Part shown: one piece after another, positions 27,336 through 36,500 of the stretch | Position numbering within the stretch: the stretch's first letter is position 1 | How the letters are laid out: each line of letters opens with the position of its first letter | Origin: Pseudomonas viciae | Lineage (GTDB): Bacteria; Pseudomonadota; Gammaproteobacteria; Pseudomonadales; Pseudomonadaceae | Assembly: GCF_004786035.1 (NCBI RefSeq) | Contig: NZ_CP035088.1 | Coordinates: 1,524,001 to 1,588,000 of the forward strand | Direction of reading: 5' to 3' | Length of the DNA: 64,000 nucleotides | The notes under the pieces: model-generated | Told to the model about the DNA's origin: nothing | Seen by the model: the letters and a program-made list of their open reading frames with translations, nothing else | Databases searched by the model: none | Position numbers and translations under genes: made by a program

Positions 27336-27815
27336 ATGAAATTGGACGCCTTCGACCGAAAAATCCTCGCCGCGCTGCAACGCGATGGCCGCCTGAGCAA
27401 TGTGCAACTGGCCGAAGAAATCGGCCTGTCCCCGTCGCCCTGCTTGCGCCGTGTGCGGATGCTTGAAGAAGCCGGTGTGATTCGTGGTTACCAAGCCAAT
27501 CTCGACCGCGACGAAGTGGGGCTTGGATTAACAGTTTTTGTCGGCGTGAAGGTTGAGCGGCACAACGACGAACAAGCCGAAGCCTTTCGCCAGGCCGTCA
27601 CGGCATTGCCGGAAGTGATTTCGGCGTTTCTGGTGTCAGGCGAATCGGATTTTCTGTTGCAAGTGGTGGTGCCGGACTTGCGGGCTTACGACCGTTTTCT
27701 CACTGGGCGGCTGCTGAAGTTGCCGGGGGTGAGTGATATCCGGAGCAACTTTGCGATTCATACGGTGAAGACGCCGGGGGCGTTGCCGTTGGGGCATTTG
27801 CCGGGGGGCGGTTGA
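27336..27815 (+). CDS. Lrp/AsnC-family transcriptional regulator
   Basis: A 159-residue regulator. It has an N-terminal winged HTH (residues about 3-60; DAFDRKILAALQRDGRLSN then SPSPCLRRVRMLEEAGVI) and a C-terminal RAM ligand-binding domain (about 65-150; FLVSGESDFLLQVVVPDL). It likely senses an amino acid and controls the divergent LysE-type exporter. The start is chosen for the standard family N-terminus; a longer frame from 27251 lacks homology. Confidence 0.92.
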   Translation: MKLDAFDRKILAALQRDGRLSNVQLAEEIGLSPSPCLRRVRMLEEAGVIRGYQANLDRDEVGLGLTVFVGVKVERHNDEQAEAFRQAVTALPEVISAFLVSGESDFLLQVVVPDLRAYDRFLTGRLLKLPGVSDIRSNFAIHTVKTPGALPLGHLPGGG

Positions 27816-27838
27816 TATTTCGGGTGTGCCGTCAGCAC

Positions 27839-28393
27839 CTATTCATTCGCGCAACGTCGCGCAATCGCCTTCAACATGCGACGGCGAATAAGCCCACTGA
27901 CCGGTCGAATCAGGTACCAGTACGAAGTAAAACTTCGTAGCGCATCAGCATCGAGGCAATGCACCCGCGTCTGCGTGGTGACTCTCGTCAAGCCCGGCCG
28001 CAACAACTGGCAGGTGAAACCAATCACCAGCTTCACACAGCCCGGCTCATCGAATACCCGGAACGCCTCGGCATCCGCTACAGGGACTTGGCCGTAGTCA
28101 GCTTTCCAAAGCTTGCCGGCGAGTCCGTAAACAACTTCCGTATCGTCATCGCGCTGCAGCAACGTGAAGTTATCCAGGCCGAACGAAGCGGGCCGATCAG
28201 CCCCTTCGCGCCAAGGCCGGCCCAGCAGGCGCATCGGGAGCTCGCGGAGCTTGATTGCATATCGAAAAAAGCGGTCGTCTTCAGGACGATGAGCGAGGAC
28301 ATACGCCATCGCACGGGAAGGGGCTACGGGAACGTCCACTGAATGCTGCTCACTGAACTGGTACGTAGGGAGATGTGAATCAATAAGGCGCAT
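27839..28393 (-). CDS. Conserved hypothetical protein
   Basis: About 184 residues, cytosolic, with alternating beta and helix segments: VDVPVAPSRAMAYVLAHR, FTLLQRDDDTEVVYGLAGKL and CVKLVIGFTCQLL then RVTTQTRVHCLDADAL. The pattern of strands with a C-terminal helix ending in an RRRMLKAIARR tail is reminiscent of START/SRPBCC-like proteins, but I cannot confirm it. The start at 28393 is preferred over 28429 because GAAGGGAAGCAAGG lies just upstream. No function assigned. Confidence 0.6.
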   Translation of the reverse strand: MRLIDSHLPTYQFSEQHSVDVPVAPSRAMAYVLAHRPEDDRFFRYAIKLRELPMRLLGRPWREGADRPASFGLDNFTLLQRDDDTEVVYGLAGKLWKADYGQVPVADAEAFRVFDEPGCVKLVIGFTCQLLRPGLTRVTTQTRVHCLDADALRSFTSYWYLIRPVSGLIRRRMLKAIARRCANE

Positions 28394-28463
28394 CCCTTGC
28401 TTCCCTTCATCTTTACTCGAGGTGGCCATTACATTAGGGCGCAACATCCACAAATTCCAGACC

Positions 28464-28495
28464 AAAAAAAACCGGCCACCAAGAGCCGGTTTTTT
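28464..28495. terminator. Bidirectional terminator downstream of tRNA-Gly
   Basis: Stem ACCGGC / GCCGGT with an 8-nt loop, flanked by an A-run on the left and a T-run on the right, so it can terminate in both directions. On the minus strand it follows the tRNA gene. Confidence 0.8.
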
Positions 28496-28538
28496 ACGTC
28501 CCTCGTCAAAACCACACGACGTGAGAGCAGAATTCGAT

Positions 28539-28612
28539 TGGAGCGGGTGAAGGGAATCGAACCCTCGTTATCAGCTTGGGAAGCTGGAGTAATGCCATTA
28601 TACGACACCCGC
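28539..28612 (-). tRNA. tRNA-Gly (anticodon CCC)
   Basis: Read on the minus strand: acceptor GCGGGTG pairs with CACCCGC, the T-arm is GAGGGTTCGATTCCCT and the encoded 3' end is TCCA (CCA encoded). The anticodon loop TTCCCAA puts CCC at 28578-28580, giving tRNA-Gly(CCC), which reads GGG. The first anticodon-stem pair is C-A by my fold. It lies alone between the hypothetical gene and phaG. Confidence 0.93.
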
Positions 28613-28712
28613 TCAGAGCGGCTGACTTTGTACCAGATGTGGGCACGGATTTGAAGTTTTTCTTTACGCACGACGAGGTCAGTCGTCTACGCAAGCCTCA
28701 AACCAGAGCGGT

Positions 28713-28770
28713 CGTTCGCGGGCAAGCCCCCGTAGCCAAAAAAGCGCAGGGTGGGGCTTGCTCGCGAGGA
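28713..28770. repeat. Degenerate REP doublet
   Basis: GTTCGCGGGCAAGCCCCCG and GTGGGGCTTGCTCGCGAGG form imperfect inverted arms of the GTGGGAGCGGGCTTGCTCGC family, with a short 20-bp centre. Confidence 0.65.
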
Positions 28771-28777
28771 CTCGGTT

Positions 28778-29662
28778 TCAGATAGCCGGTGCATGGTAGC
28801 CCTGCACGTAGCTATAGCGCGGTCGGCTTTCGTGGCGAGCCGGTTTGAGGAAGTCCAGCAAGGCGTTGCGGCTGTCCCGGCAGGCGGCTTTGTGCTCCAT
28901 GTCCAGGAAGTGTCCGGTGGCTTGCAGTGTGCTGAAGCTGCTGTGCTGCACGTGATCGGCAAAAAGCCTCGCGTCGTCGGCCGCGGTGTATTCGTCCCAT
29001 TCGCCGTTCAGGAACAATACCGGGACGTTGATTTTTTTCGCTGCGTTGACGTAGCACAACCGATCGCTGTGGAGCACGTCGCTGATGTGGAAATGCATCT
29101 GCCCGTATTCATGCTCGGCCAGGCTGCTGACGTGGCGATAGTTGAAGCGCTTGAACAGCGGCGGCAGGTGTTTGCCAATCGTGCTGTTGACCAGGTGCCC
29201 GACACGGTCGCCGTCCAGGCAGCCGAGGTAATCCACGCCGCGCTCCAGGTAGTCGCGCATCGGCGCATTGAGCACCGGCGAGAATGAGCTGATCACCGCT
29301 TTTTCGATGCGCCGTGGGCGCTGCGCCAATGCAGTCAGCGTGGCGGCGCCACCCCAGGAAAAGGACAGCACATGCTCGGCGGCGAAGTGGTCGATCAGTT
29401 CCAGAAGGATCTGGCCTTCGATCTCTTTCGTCAGCATTTGCTCATGTCGGTTGTGGGCCTTGGACTTGCCCGCGTAGGGCTGGTCGTACAGCACGACATT
29501 GAATTGCGGGTAGAGGTTTTTGGCGGTCTGTGCAAACGACGCAGTGGTGGCCATCGAGCCGTTGACCAGAATAATGGTCTTTTGTGCGGCGTCTGCGCGA
29601 TAGAACTCCGTGTAAACCCGATACTGACCCTGTATATCCAGCACAGCGATTTCTGGCCTCAT
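28778..29662 (-). CDS. phaG: PhaG, (R)-3-hydroxyacyl-ACP thioesterase/transacylase
   Basis: A 294-residue alpha/beta-hydrolase very close to P. putida PhaG, starting MRPEIAVLDIQGQYRVYTEF. The nucleophile is in FSWGGAAT, the acid in NGEWDEYT and the catalytic His in GHFLDME; a conserved HX4D (HVLSFS region) precedes them. PhaG diverts 3-hydroxydecanoyl groups from fatty acid synthesis to medium-chain polyhydroxyalkanoate; RhlA is the nearest alternative, but sequence and length fit PhaG. The start at 29662 is set by homology, with CAGGAG 9 nt upstream. Confidence 0.93.
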   Translation of the reverse strand: MRPEIAVLDIQGQYRVYTEFYRADAAQKTIILVNGSMATTASFAQTAKNLYPQFNVVLYDQPYAGKSKAHNRHEQMLTKEIEGQILLELIDHFAAEHVLSFSWGGAATLTALAQRPRRIEKAVISSFSPVLNAPMRDYLERGVDYLGCLDGDRVGHLVNSTIGKHLPPLFKRFNYRHVSSLAEHEYGQMHFHISDVLHSDRLCYVNAAKKINVPVLFLNGEWDEYTAADDARLFADHVQHSSFSTLQATGHFLDMEHKAACRDSRNALLDFLKPARHESRPRYSYVQGYHAPAI

Positions 29663-29971
29663 GTCATAAGACTCCTGGCAAGCGGGTATGCGCGCAATAA
29701 GATTGCACGGGCAATGTGACAGGTAGGCATACGCCTGAAAGATATGGCCCATGTCGATCCGAACAATGGTCGACGGGTGTTGTTATAGGCGGGCAGTTTG
29801 CCGGAGGAGCAAGGCGGAACCTGAGGATTCCAACCGGCAAAAGGTTTCTTGGAAGTATGTTGTGACTCATCGGTCACATTTCGGCCGACGGTTTGATTCA
29901 AGCAGGGGGGCGACTGTTGCGCAAGTACCGATTGGAAAATTGTTCGACACTTCTGCCCAGCGGTAGCGGGT
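29663..29971. other. Intergenic region upstream of phaG
   Basis: 309 bp between phaG and the pseudouridine synthase. It holds a 43-bp inverted repeat (TTGCCGG at 29798-29804 and CCGGCAA at 29834-29840, with inner GGAACC / GATTCC) that could be an operator for phaG. No gene or terminator with a T-run is seen. Confidence 0.4.
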
Positions 29972-30664
29972 TCAAATGAGATGGACTTCCCCGGGGCTCA
30001 AGGCGCGGTACTGGCCTGGCTCGAGATGGGCGTCCAGCGTCAGTGGCCCCATGCGCTCACGGTGCAGGCGCAACACCTTGTTATCGAAGTGGCCGAACAT
30101 GCGTTTGACCTGGTGATAGCGCCCTTCAACGATGCTCAGGCGCGCCGATTTTGGCCCCAGCAGTGTTAGCTCCGCTGGTTGGGTGGTGAGGTCTTCGAAA
30201 GCGAAGTACAGGCCGCGAGCGAAGGTGACGGCATATTCGGCGGTGATGGTTTGCTCGGTCTCGACGTAATAGACCTTGGGCAGTTTGGTCTGGGGTTGGG
30301 TCAGGCGCCGCGACCAGCTTCCGTCATTGGTGATCAGCATCAGCCCTGTGGTGTTGAAGTCCAGGCGCCCGGCGATGTGCAGGTCGTCCTTGTCCGGTTC
30401 GTCCAGTAAGTCGAGCACGGTGGGGTGCTGCGGATCGCGGGTGGCGCTGACACAGCCGGGCGGCTTGTGCAGCATGAAGTAGCGCGCTGGGCGGCCCGCT
30501 TGCAGCACCTGCTCATCGACTTCAACCCGACTGAACTCACGCACTTGTGCATGGGGATCGTCGACGGTCTGGCCGTCGATCCGCACGCGACGCTCCACCA
30601 GCAGCAGGCGGACCTGTTGGCGGTTGAAACACGGCAGATTACTGAGGAAGCGGTCAACGCGCAT
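29972..30664 (-). CDS. rsuA: RsuA-family 16S rRNA pseudouridine synthase
   Basis: A 230-residue enzyme. The N-terminal S4 RNA-binding domain (residues about 1-55, MRVDRFLSNLPCFNRQQV) is followed by the catalytic domain with the active-site Asp in GRLDFNTTGL (about residue 100) and KVYYVE. It isomerises a uridine of the small ribosomal RNA; size fits RsuA (U516). The start at 30664 places the S4 domain at the N-terminus. It is the last gene of a unit with the CWC protein (35 bp upstream) and a GGDEF-like protein. Confidence 0.88.
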   Translation of the reverse strand: MRVDRFLSNLPCFNRQQVRLLLVERRVRIDGQTVDDPHAQVREFSRVEVDEQVLQAGRPARYFMLHKPPGCVSATRDPQHPTVLDLLDEPDKDDLHIAGRLDFNTTGLMLITNDGSWSRRLTQPQTKLPKVYYVETEQTITAEYAVTFARGLYFAFEDLTTQPAELTLLGPKSARLSIVEGRYHQVKRMFGHFDNKVLRLHRERMGPLTLDAHLEPGQYRALSPGEVHLI

Positions 30665-30699
30665 GGGCGGGCAGGGCAAGAGAAAAAGGGACGCGCATC

Positions 30700-30918
30700 T
30701 TATCCAATCGGCAGTCCCTTGGCTTGCAACTGCTCCAGTACCTGGGCGCAGCGCGGACATAAACAGGATTGATCTCGCTGTTCGGCCGGCAACGCTTCAA
30801 GCACGGCCGGGTCGATGCTCACGCTGTAGCACCAGCAGGTGCGGTCGACGGTTCGCGGGTCGGCCAGGGTGCAGTCATTGGTGGCGCCGCAGGCCGGGCA
30901 CAGGTCGGGTTTATTCAT
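30700..30918 (-). CDS. Cysteine-rich CWC-family small protein
   Basis: A 72-residue protein with cysteines arranged as CPACG...CTL...CWCYSVSI and CLCPRC, the pattern of the cysteine-rich CWC family, probably binding zinc. Function is unknown. The start at 30918 overlaps the end of the upstream GGDEF-like gene by 8 bp, and the Shine-Dalgarno is weak, so translation is likely coupled. Confidence 0.82.
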   Translation of the reverse strand: MNKPDLCPACGATNDCTLADPRTVDRTCWCYSVSIDPAVLEALPAEQRDQSCLCPRCAQVLEQLQAKGLPIG

Positions 30919-31657
30919 AACTGGAGTGAGGCAGTTCCACGCAGGTTCGGTTGCACCCGGTCTGCCGGGCGCGTTGCAGCGCATGATCGGTCCGCAACAG
31001 CAGACTGTGCAAGACGTCTTCGTCCTGCAAGGTGGTGAGGCCGATGCTGACGGTCACCCGTAATTGTTTCCCACTGCAGAAATAGCGTTGGTTTTCGATG
31101 TGCTGGCGAACTTTCTCAGCGATTTTCAGACCGGTCTGCCCATCGGTGTCCTTGAGCAGTACGACAAAGGTATCGGCACTCCAGCGACACACGATGTCCG
31201 ACTGCCGCAGGCTTTCAGTCAGATCGCGCGCTACCCCGGTCAGTAGTTGATCAGTGGCGATGTGACCGTGGTTGGCGTCCAGCCGCTTGAAGTCGTCCAG
31301 CTCCAGCAACAGCGCGGTCAAGGGTTTGGGTTCGCGCTGGGCTTCGTGCAGGGCTTGCACCGCCAGCAGGTCGAAGCCTCGGCGGTTCGGCAGTTCGGTC
31401 AGGCTGTCGAGGATGGTCTGGGCGTCGATGCGGCGTTGATAGCTGTTGATCAGTTGATAAAGGATTGCCAACACGGCCAGTGTCACGAGCAGGCCGATCA
31501 GCAGGTTCAGGTACAGCGTCTTGAGAGTGTGGTCCCGTACCGAGGTATGGGCAGCCTGGTAGCCCAACAATGAAATGATCAGAAAGCCTGCACCGAGCAG
31601 CAGCACTACGAGCAGGAGCGGCTTACGCTGGGAATACAACGGCGAACGGAGCGACAT
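30911..31657 (-). CDS. Membrane protein with degenerate GGDEF domain
   Basis: 248 residues. Two transmembrane helices (about residues 13-33 and 47-70) with a short extracytoplasmic loop are followed by a GGDEF-fold domain (LDSLTELPNRRGFDLL, then LLLELDDFKRLDANHG). The active-site motif GGDEF is replaced by SADTF (CRWSADTFVVLL), so cyclase activity is not expected; it may bind GTP or act as a sensor. AAGGAAATCGCC precedes the ATG. It is the first gene of the CWC/RsuA unit. Confidence 0.85.
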   Translation of the reverse strand: MSLRSPLYSQRKPLLLVVLLLGAGFLIISLLGYQAAHTSVRDHTLKTLYLNLLIGLLVTLAVLAILYQLINSYQRRIDAQTILDSLTELPNRRGFDLLAVQALHEAQREPKPLTALLLELDDFKRLDANHGHIATDQLLTGVARDLTESLRQSDIVCRWSADTFVVLLKDTDGQTGLKIAEKVRQHIENQRYFCSGKQLRVTVSIGLTTLQDEDVLHSLLLRTDHALQRARQTGCNRTCVELPHSSYE

Positions 31658-31740
31658 GGCGATTTCCTTGGCGCAGACCCAATGAAATCAGTTTAGTGGC
31701 CTTGTAGGAAAAGATGCTCGGATTTGCAGGGTTTATAGCA

Positions 31741-31772
31741 CTGTGGCGAAGGAGCAAGCTCCCTCGCCACAG
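31741..31772. repeat. Short palindrome, CTGTGGCGA(G)GGAGC type
   Basis: CTGTGGCGAAGGAGC and AAGCTCCCTCGCCACAG form a compact 32-bp inverted repeat. A nearly identical copy is at 51186-51217. It lies just after the allophanate hydrolase stop. Confidence 0.85.
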
Positions 31773-31780
31773 GTTCACAA

Positions 31781-33559
31781 CTACTTAAGGCTTTGCAGGT
31801 AAGCCCGCCATCCCCCCAAATGGCTGATCTCCTGCGCGCCCTCCAAGCCATACGCCTCGCAAATGAATCCGCTTTCCCAACGGCCATCGGCCAGTTGCAC
31901 CTTGCCCAGCCCCAACGGCGCGGGGATGCCGGTCAGGAACGAACCCAGTTCGCTGCTCGGCATTTCCCAGACCTCGACCTCAATCGCCACGCCACCTTCA
32001 CTGACCCGAAGCATGCCGGGGCGCAAGGGTGGGCCGCCGGCCAGGGCATAGAGGCGGTAATCGGGTGAACTGCGGGTGGCTTCGACCAGGTGGGCACCGC
32101 GTTGCTTGAGCTGCCAGTTAAGCGCCAATCCGTCCAGGTGCGCCCCGCACACCACCAGTCGTGCCCGGTCGTGGCGTGCCGGGTTGGTTGGCGTTGGCAA
32201 CGCCGGATCCTGCTGGCGCTGCAAGGCATCGGCCACGCCGAGCAGGTATTGATCAGTGAAGGCTCGACCGAACAGCGTCACGCCCCAAGGCAGGCCGTTG
32301 GCCATGAACGCGCTGGGGACGGCGACGGCGGCATAGTCCAGCAGGTTCATGAAATTGGTGTAGTAACCCAGCTCGGAATTGCGCAACACCGGTTCGGCGG
32401 CCAGCTCGGCGAGGGTCACCGGACGGCCGATGGTCGGCGTGAGGACGCAATCGAGGGTTTCCATGACGCGGTCGCATTGGGCTTTGAGTGCTTGCAAACG
32501 GTACTGGGCGCGGAAGGTCTGTACGCCATCCACGGTAGGTGCTTTCGCCAATACGGCGCGGATCACTGGTAATACGGCGTCAGGCTCGCGCTCCATCAAT
32601 TGGCCGGCGACGCTGTAGCGCTCGGCGACCCAAGGCCCTTCATATAGCAGGCGTGCGGCTTCCAGGAACGGCGACAAGTCCAGTTCCACCGCTTCGCCAC
32701 CTATGCGTTCGAGCCGCTCGATGGCGTCCAGAAACAGTTGCGGACCTTCGTCGCAGCCGAAAAAGGCCAGGTCCTGGGGGCGAGGCACGCCGAAGCGAAA
32801 GCGTCGCGGCGCGCCGAATGCTGAGCCGTCGTTCCACAGCGGATTGCTGCGGCTGTATTCGTCGCGGGGGTCGAGACGAGCCGTCAGCGCCAGTAACTGG
32901 CTGGCTTCCCGCGCCGTTGCGGTGAAGGTCGTGACGCAGTCCAGCGTGCGACAGGCCGGTACTACGCCGGCCGTGGAGATCAAGCCCTTGGTGGCTTTCA
33001 ACCCCAGCAGATTGTTCAGTGCCGCAGGTACCCGACCGGAACCGGCGGTGTCGGTACCCAAGGCAAAACTTGCCACGCCCAGGGCCACCGCCAGTGACGA
33101 GCCGGCGCTCGAACCGCCCGCCGGATAGTCGGACAGTACGCTGTTGCGGCAGGCGCCGTAGGGCGAGCGGGTGCCATTGAGTCCGGTGGCGAACTGGTCG
33201 AGGTTGGTCTTGCCCAGCGGAATCGCGCCCAGCGCCAATAACTGCTCGACGATGGTGGCCGAACGTTGCGGCACGTAGGCAAACGCCGGACACGCGGCAG
33301 TGGTGGCAATGCCGGCCAGATCAATGTTGTCCTTGATCGCGAAGGGCACGCCGTACAGTGGCAGGCTTTCCAGGTCGCGGCCTTCCAGTGTGGCCAGGAA
33401 GGGTTCGAGTTCCTCAAGCGTCAGCAGGTGGATGAACAGGTGATAGTCCGGATTCAGCGCGGCGGCTTTTTCCCGCAGGCTCGACAGCACTTGGCGAGGC
33501 GTCAGTTCGCCGCTGCGGTAGGCGTTGCGCAGATCGTCCAAACGTAGAGAGAGGTTCAT
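31781..33559 (-). CDS. atzF: Allophanate hydrolase
   Basis: A 592-residue amidase-signature enzyme that hydrolyses allophanate to ammonia and CO2. The catalytic Lys is in AIKDNIDLAG, and the Ser-cisSer pair is in AGGSSAGSSLAVALG with GTDTAGSGR. The C-terminal 130 residues form the usual second domain. It ends the guanidine operon. The start at 33559 is preferred (AAGGA 8 nt upstream) over 33589, which would overlap the carboxylase stop at 33582. Confidence 0.93.
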   Translation of the reverse strand: MNLSLRLDDLRNAYRSGELTPRQVLSSLREKAAALNPDYHLFIHLLTLEELEPFLATLEGRDLESLPLYGVPFAIKDNIDLAGIATTAACPAFAYVPQRSATIVEQLLALGAIPLGKTNLDQFATGLNGTRSPYGACRNSVLSDYPAGGSSAGSSLAVALGVASFALGTDTAGSGRVPAALNNLLGLKATKGLISTAGVVPACRTLDCVTTFTATAREASQLLALTARLDPRDEYSRSNPLWNDGSAFGAPRRFRFGVPRPQDLAFFGCDEGPQLFLDAIERLERIGGEAVELDLSPFLEAARLLYEGPWVAERYSVAGQLMEREPDAVLPVIRAVLAKAPTVDGVQTFRAQYRLQALKAQCDRVMETLDCVLTPTIGRPVTLAELAAEPVLRNSELGYYTNFMNLLDYAAVAVPSAFMANGLPWGVTLFGRAFTDQYLLGVADALQRQQDPALPTPTNPARHDRARLVVCGAHLDGLALNWQLKQRGAHLVEATRSSPDYRLYALAGGPPLRPGMLRVSEGGVAIEVEVWEMPSSELGSFLTGIPAPLGLGKVQLADGRWESGFICEAYGLEGAQEISHLGGWRAYLQSLK

Positions 33560-33581
33560 GGTGTTAATCCTTTGATTGAGT

Positions 33582-36500
33582 TCAGTCACGTTCCAGCACC
33601 ACGACGCGCTGTCCGGCGCGCACCGCTGAACCTGGCTGGACGCGAACTTCGCGCACCACCCCGGCCACGGGCGCCAGCACCGGGATTTCCATCTTCATCG
33701 ACTCCAGAATCACCAGCACATCACCGACGGCGACCCGGGCGCCCACTTCCACCTGCACCTGCCAGAGGTTGCCGGCGATGTGGCTGTCGACGCTCATTTG
33801 ATCCTCGCTCAGTAGCGCGTTTTCGTCCGGCGCGGGGGCAGGTTCTTCGCTGTCGAAGTGCGCCTGGCCACTGGCGATCCAACGCTCGCGCTCGGCGTTG
33901 AAAGCGCCTTGTTGCTGCTGTCGGAACGCGGCGATGCTGTCGGCCTCCTGCGCCAGAAAACGCTGGTAATCAGCGAGGTTGAGCTGGCTGTGTTCGATGT
34001 TCAGGTCGAAGCGGCCCAGGGGAAAATCCCGGCGAATGCGCAGCAGTTCATCGGCACTGACCGGGTAGAAACGAATCTGGTCGAAGAACCGCAGCAGCCA
34101 GGGCTTGCCGTCAAATGCGGCAACGTCCCGATACCGGTTCCACATCTGCAACGTGCGTCCGACGAACTGATAACCCCCCGGACCCTCCATGCCGTACACG
34201 CACATATAGGCGCCGCCGATGCCCACCGAGTTTTCCGCAGTCCAGGTGCGGGCCGGGTTGTATTTGGTGGTCACCAGCCGATGCCGTGGGTCCAGCGGCG
34301 TGGCGACCGGCGCGCCGAGGTAGACGTCCCCCAGGCCCATCACCAGGTAGCTGGCGTCGAACACGGTGCGTTGCACTTCGTCGAGGTTGGGCAGGTCGTT
34401 GATGCGTCGGATGAACTCCAGGTTGCTTGGGCACCAGGGCGCGTCCTTGCGCACCGTGGTCATGTATTTCTCGATCGCCAGCTGGCAAGCCGGATCGTCC
34501 CAGGACAGCGGCAGGTGGACGATGCGCGACGGCACTTGCAGGTCCTGTGCGGCGCACACCGCGTCCCATTCCCCGGCGACAATGGCCAGGAGATCGGCCA
34601 GGGGCAGTTGCTCGGGTTGATAGTGCACTTGCAGTGAGCGAATGCCCGGGGTGAGGTCGATCACACCGTGCAATTGTTTGTGTTCCAAAGCCTGCATCAA
34701 GGCATGGGCGCGAAAGCGCAGCACGAGGTCCAGTTCGGGGGCGCCGATTTCCAGCAGTAGATGGGTGTCGCCGGACAATCTCGCCACCAGGCGGGTATCG
34801 TCCCGCCCGATATCCAATACCACAGGCGACGAAATCCCCTGTGGGAGCGAGCTTGCTCGCGATAGCGGCGGGACATCCAATATTGATGTAACTGACAGAC
34901 CGCTTTCGCGAGCAAGCCCGCTCCCACATTGATCCCATTTCAAGGCCAGAGATCGGGCGGTCGATACATCCACCGGCACAAACCGCACCTTGTCCCCCGC
35001 CTTGAGTTGCCCCAGTTGCCAGAGGTCCGCCTCGATCACCGTCACCGGGCAAACGAAGCCGCCCAGGCTCGGGCCGTCGGGGCCGAGGATGACGGGCATG
35101 TCGCCGGTAAAGTCCACGGCACCGATGGCGTAGGGATTGTCATGGATGTTGGAAGGATGCAGGCCGGCCTCGCCACCGTCGGCGCGTACCCATTCGGGTT
35201 TCGGTCCGATCAGGCGCACGCCGGTACGGCTGGAGTTGAAATGCACTTCCCACGCCGTGTCGAAGAAGGTCTGGATGTAGCACTCGGTGAAGTATTCCGG
35301 CGCGCCGTGAGGGCCATAGATCACACGAATCTGCCGCACGCTCGGCAACTCAAGAACCGGCACGCTCGTTTGCGGCAGCGCCGTGTGCTCATCCAGTGGC
35401 TTGAGGTGCAACACGTCGCCCGTGCACAACGCCCGTCCGCCATGACCGCCGAACTGGCCGAGGGTGAACGTGCTTTTACTGCCCAGGTAATCCGGCACTT
35501 GCACGCCGCCTTGCAGGCACAGGTAACTGCGCGCCCCGGCCCCAGCGATGGTGCCCATTGCCAGGGTGGTGCCGGCCCCAATCGACAACACGGTGTTCAT
35601 CGGTACGGCTTCACCGTCGAGGGTCAGCGCAATCACCGCACCGGTCACGGCCACCCGGGCAGGGCAGTTGAAGCGCAGCAGCGGCCCGCTCATGGTGATC
35701 TCCAACGCCGCCGCACCTTCTTCATTACCCAGCAGGCGATTGCCCAGGCGCAGCGAACGGCTGTCCATCGGTCCCGACGGCGGCACACCCACCGCCCAAT
35801 AGCCGAGGCGACCGGGATAGTCCTGGATGCTGGTCTGGGTACCGGGGCTGAGCACTTCAAAGGTGTTGGCGCGATAGACCAGCGCCTCCAGGCAGCGGGT
35901 CCAGGGCTGGCCGTTGGCAAACGGTGCATCGAGGAGGATCTGTTGCAGGTATTGGCGATTGGTTTCCACGCCGTACAGCAGGCTTTCATCCAGCGCTTGA
36001 TACAAGCCCAGGCGTGCCTGCTCGCGGGTGGGGGCCCAACGAATGACTTTGGCGATCATCGGATCGAAGTAAGGCGGGATCTGGCAACCGGCCTCGACCC
36101 AGGTGTCGATGCGCAGTTGTTTGCCATCGCATTGCGGGAACTGCACGGTGGTCAGCAGCCCTGGGCTAGGCTGGAAATCCCGGCCCGGATCCTCGGCATA
36201 CAAACGTGCCTGAATCGCATGGCCCTCGGCTTTCAAACCCTGGCGTAACTCGCAAAGTGGCGGCAGGTCGCCGGCGGCCAGTTGCACCATCCAGCGCACC
36301 AGATCCACGCCCCATACTTGCTCGGTGACGCCATGCTCGACTTGCAGTCGGGTGTTCACCTCCAGGAAATAGAAGCGTCCGGCATCGCTGTCGAACACGA
36401 ATTCCACGGTGCCGGCGCTGCGGTAGTTCACCGCCTTGGCCAGTTGGATCGCCGCCGCACAGAGTTCGTCAGCCATGCCTTCGGGCAGGTTCGGCGCCGG

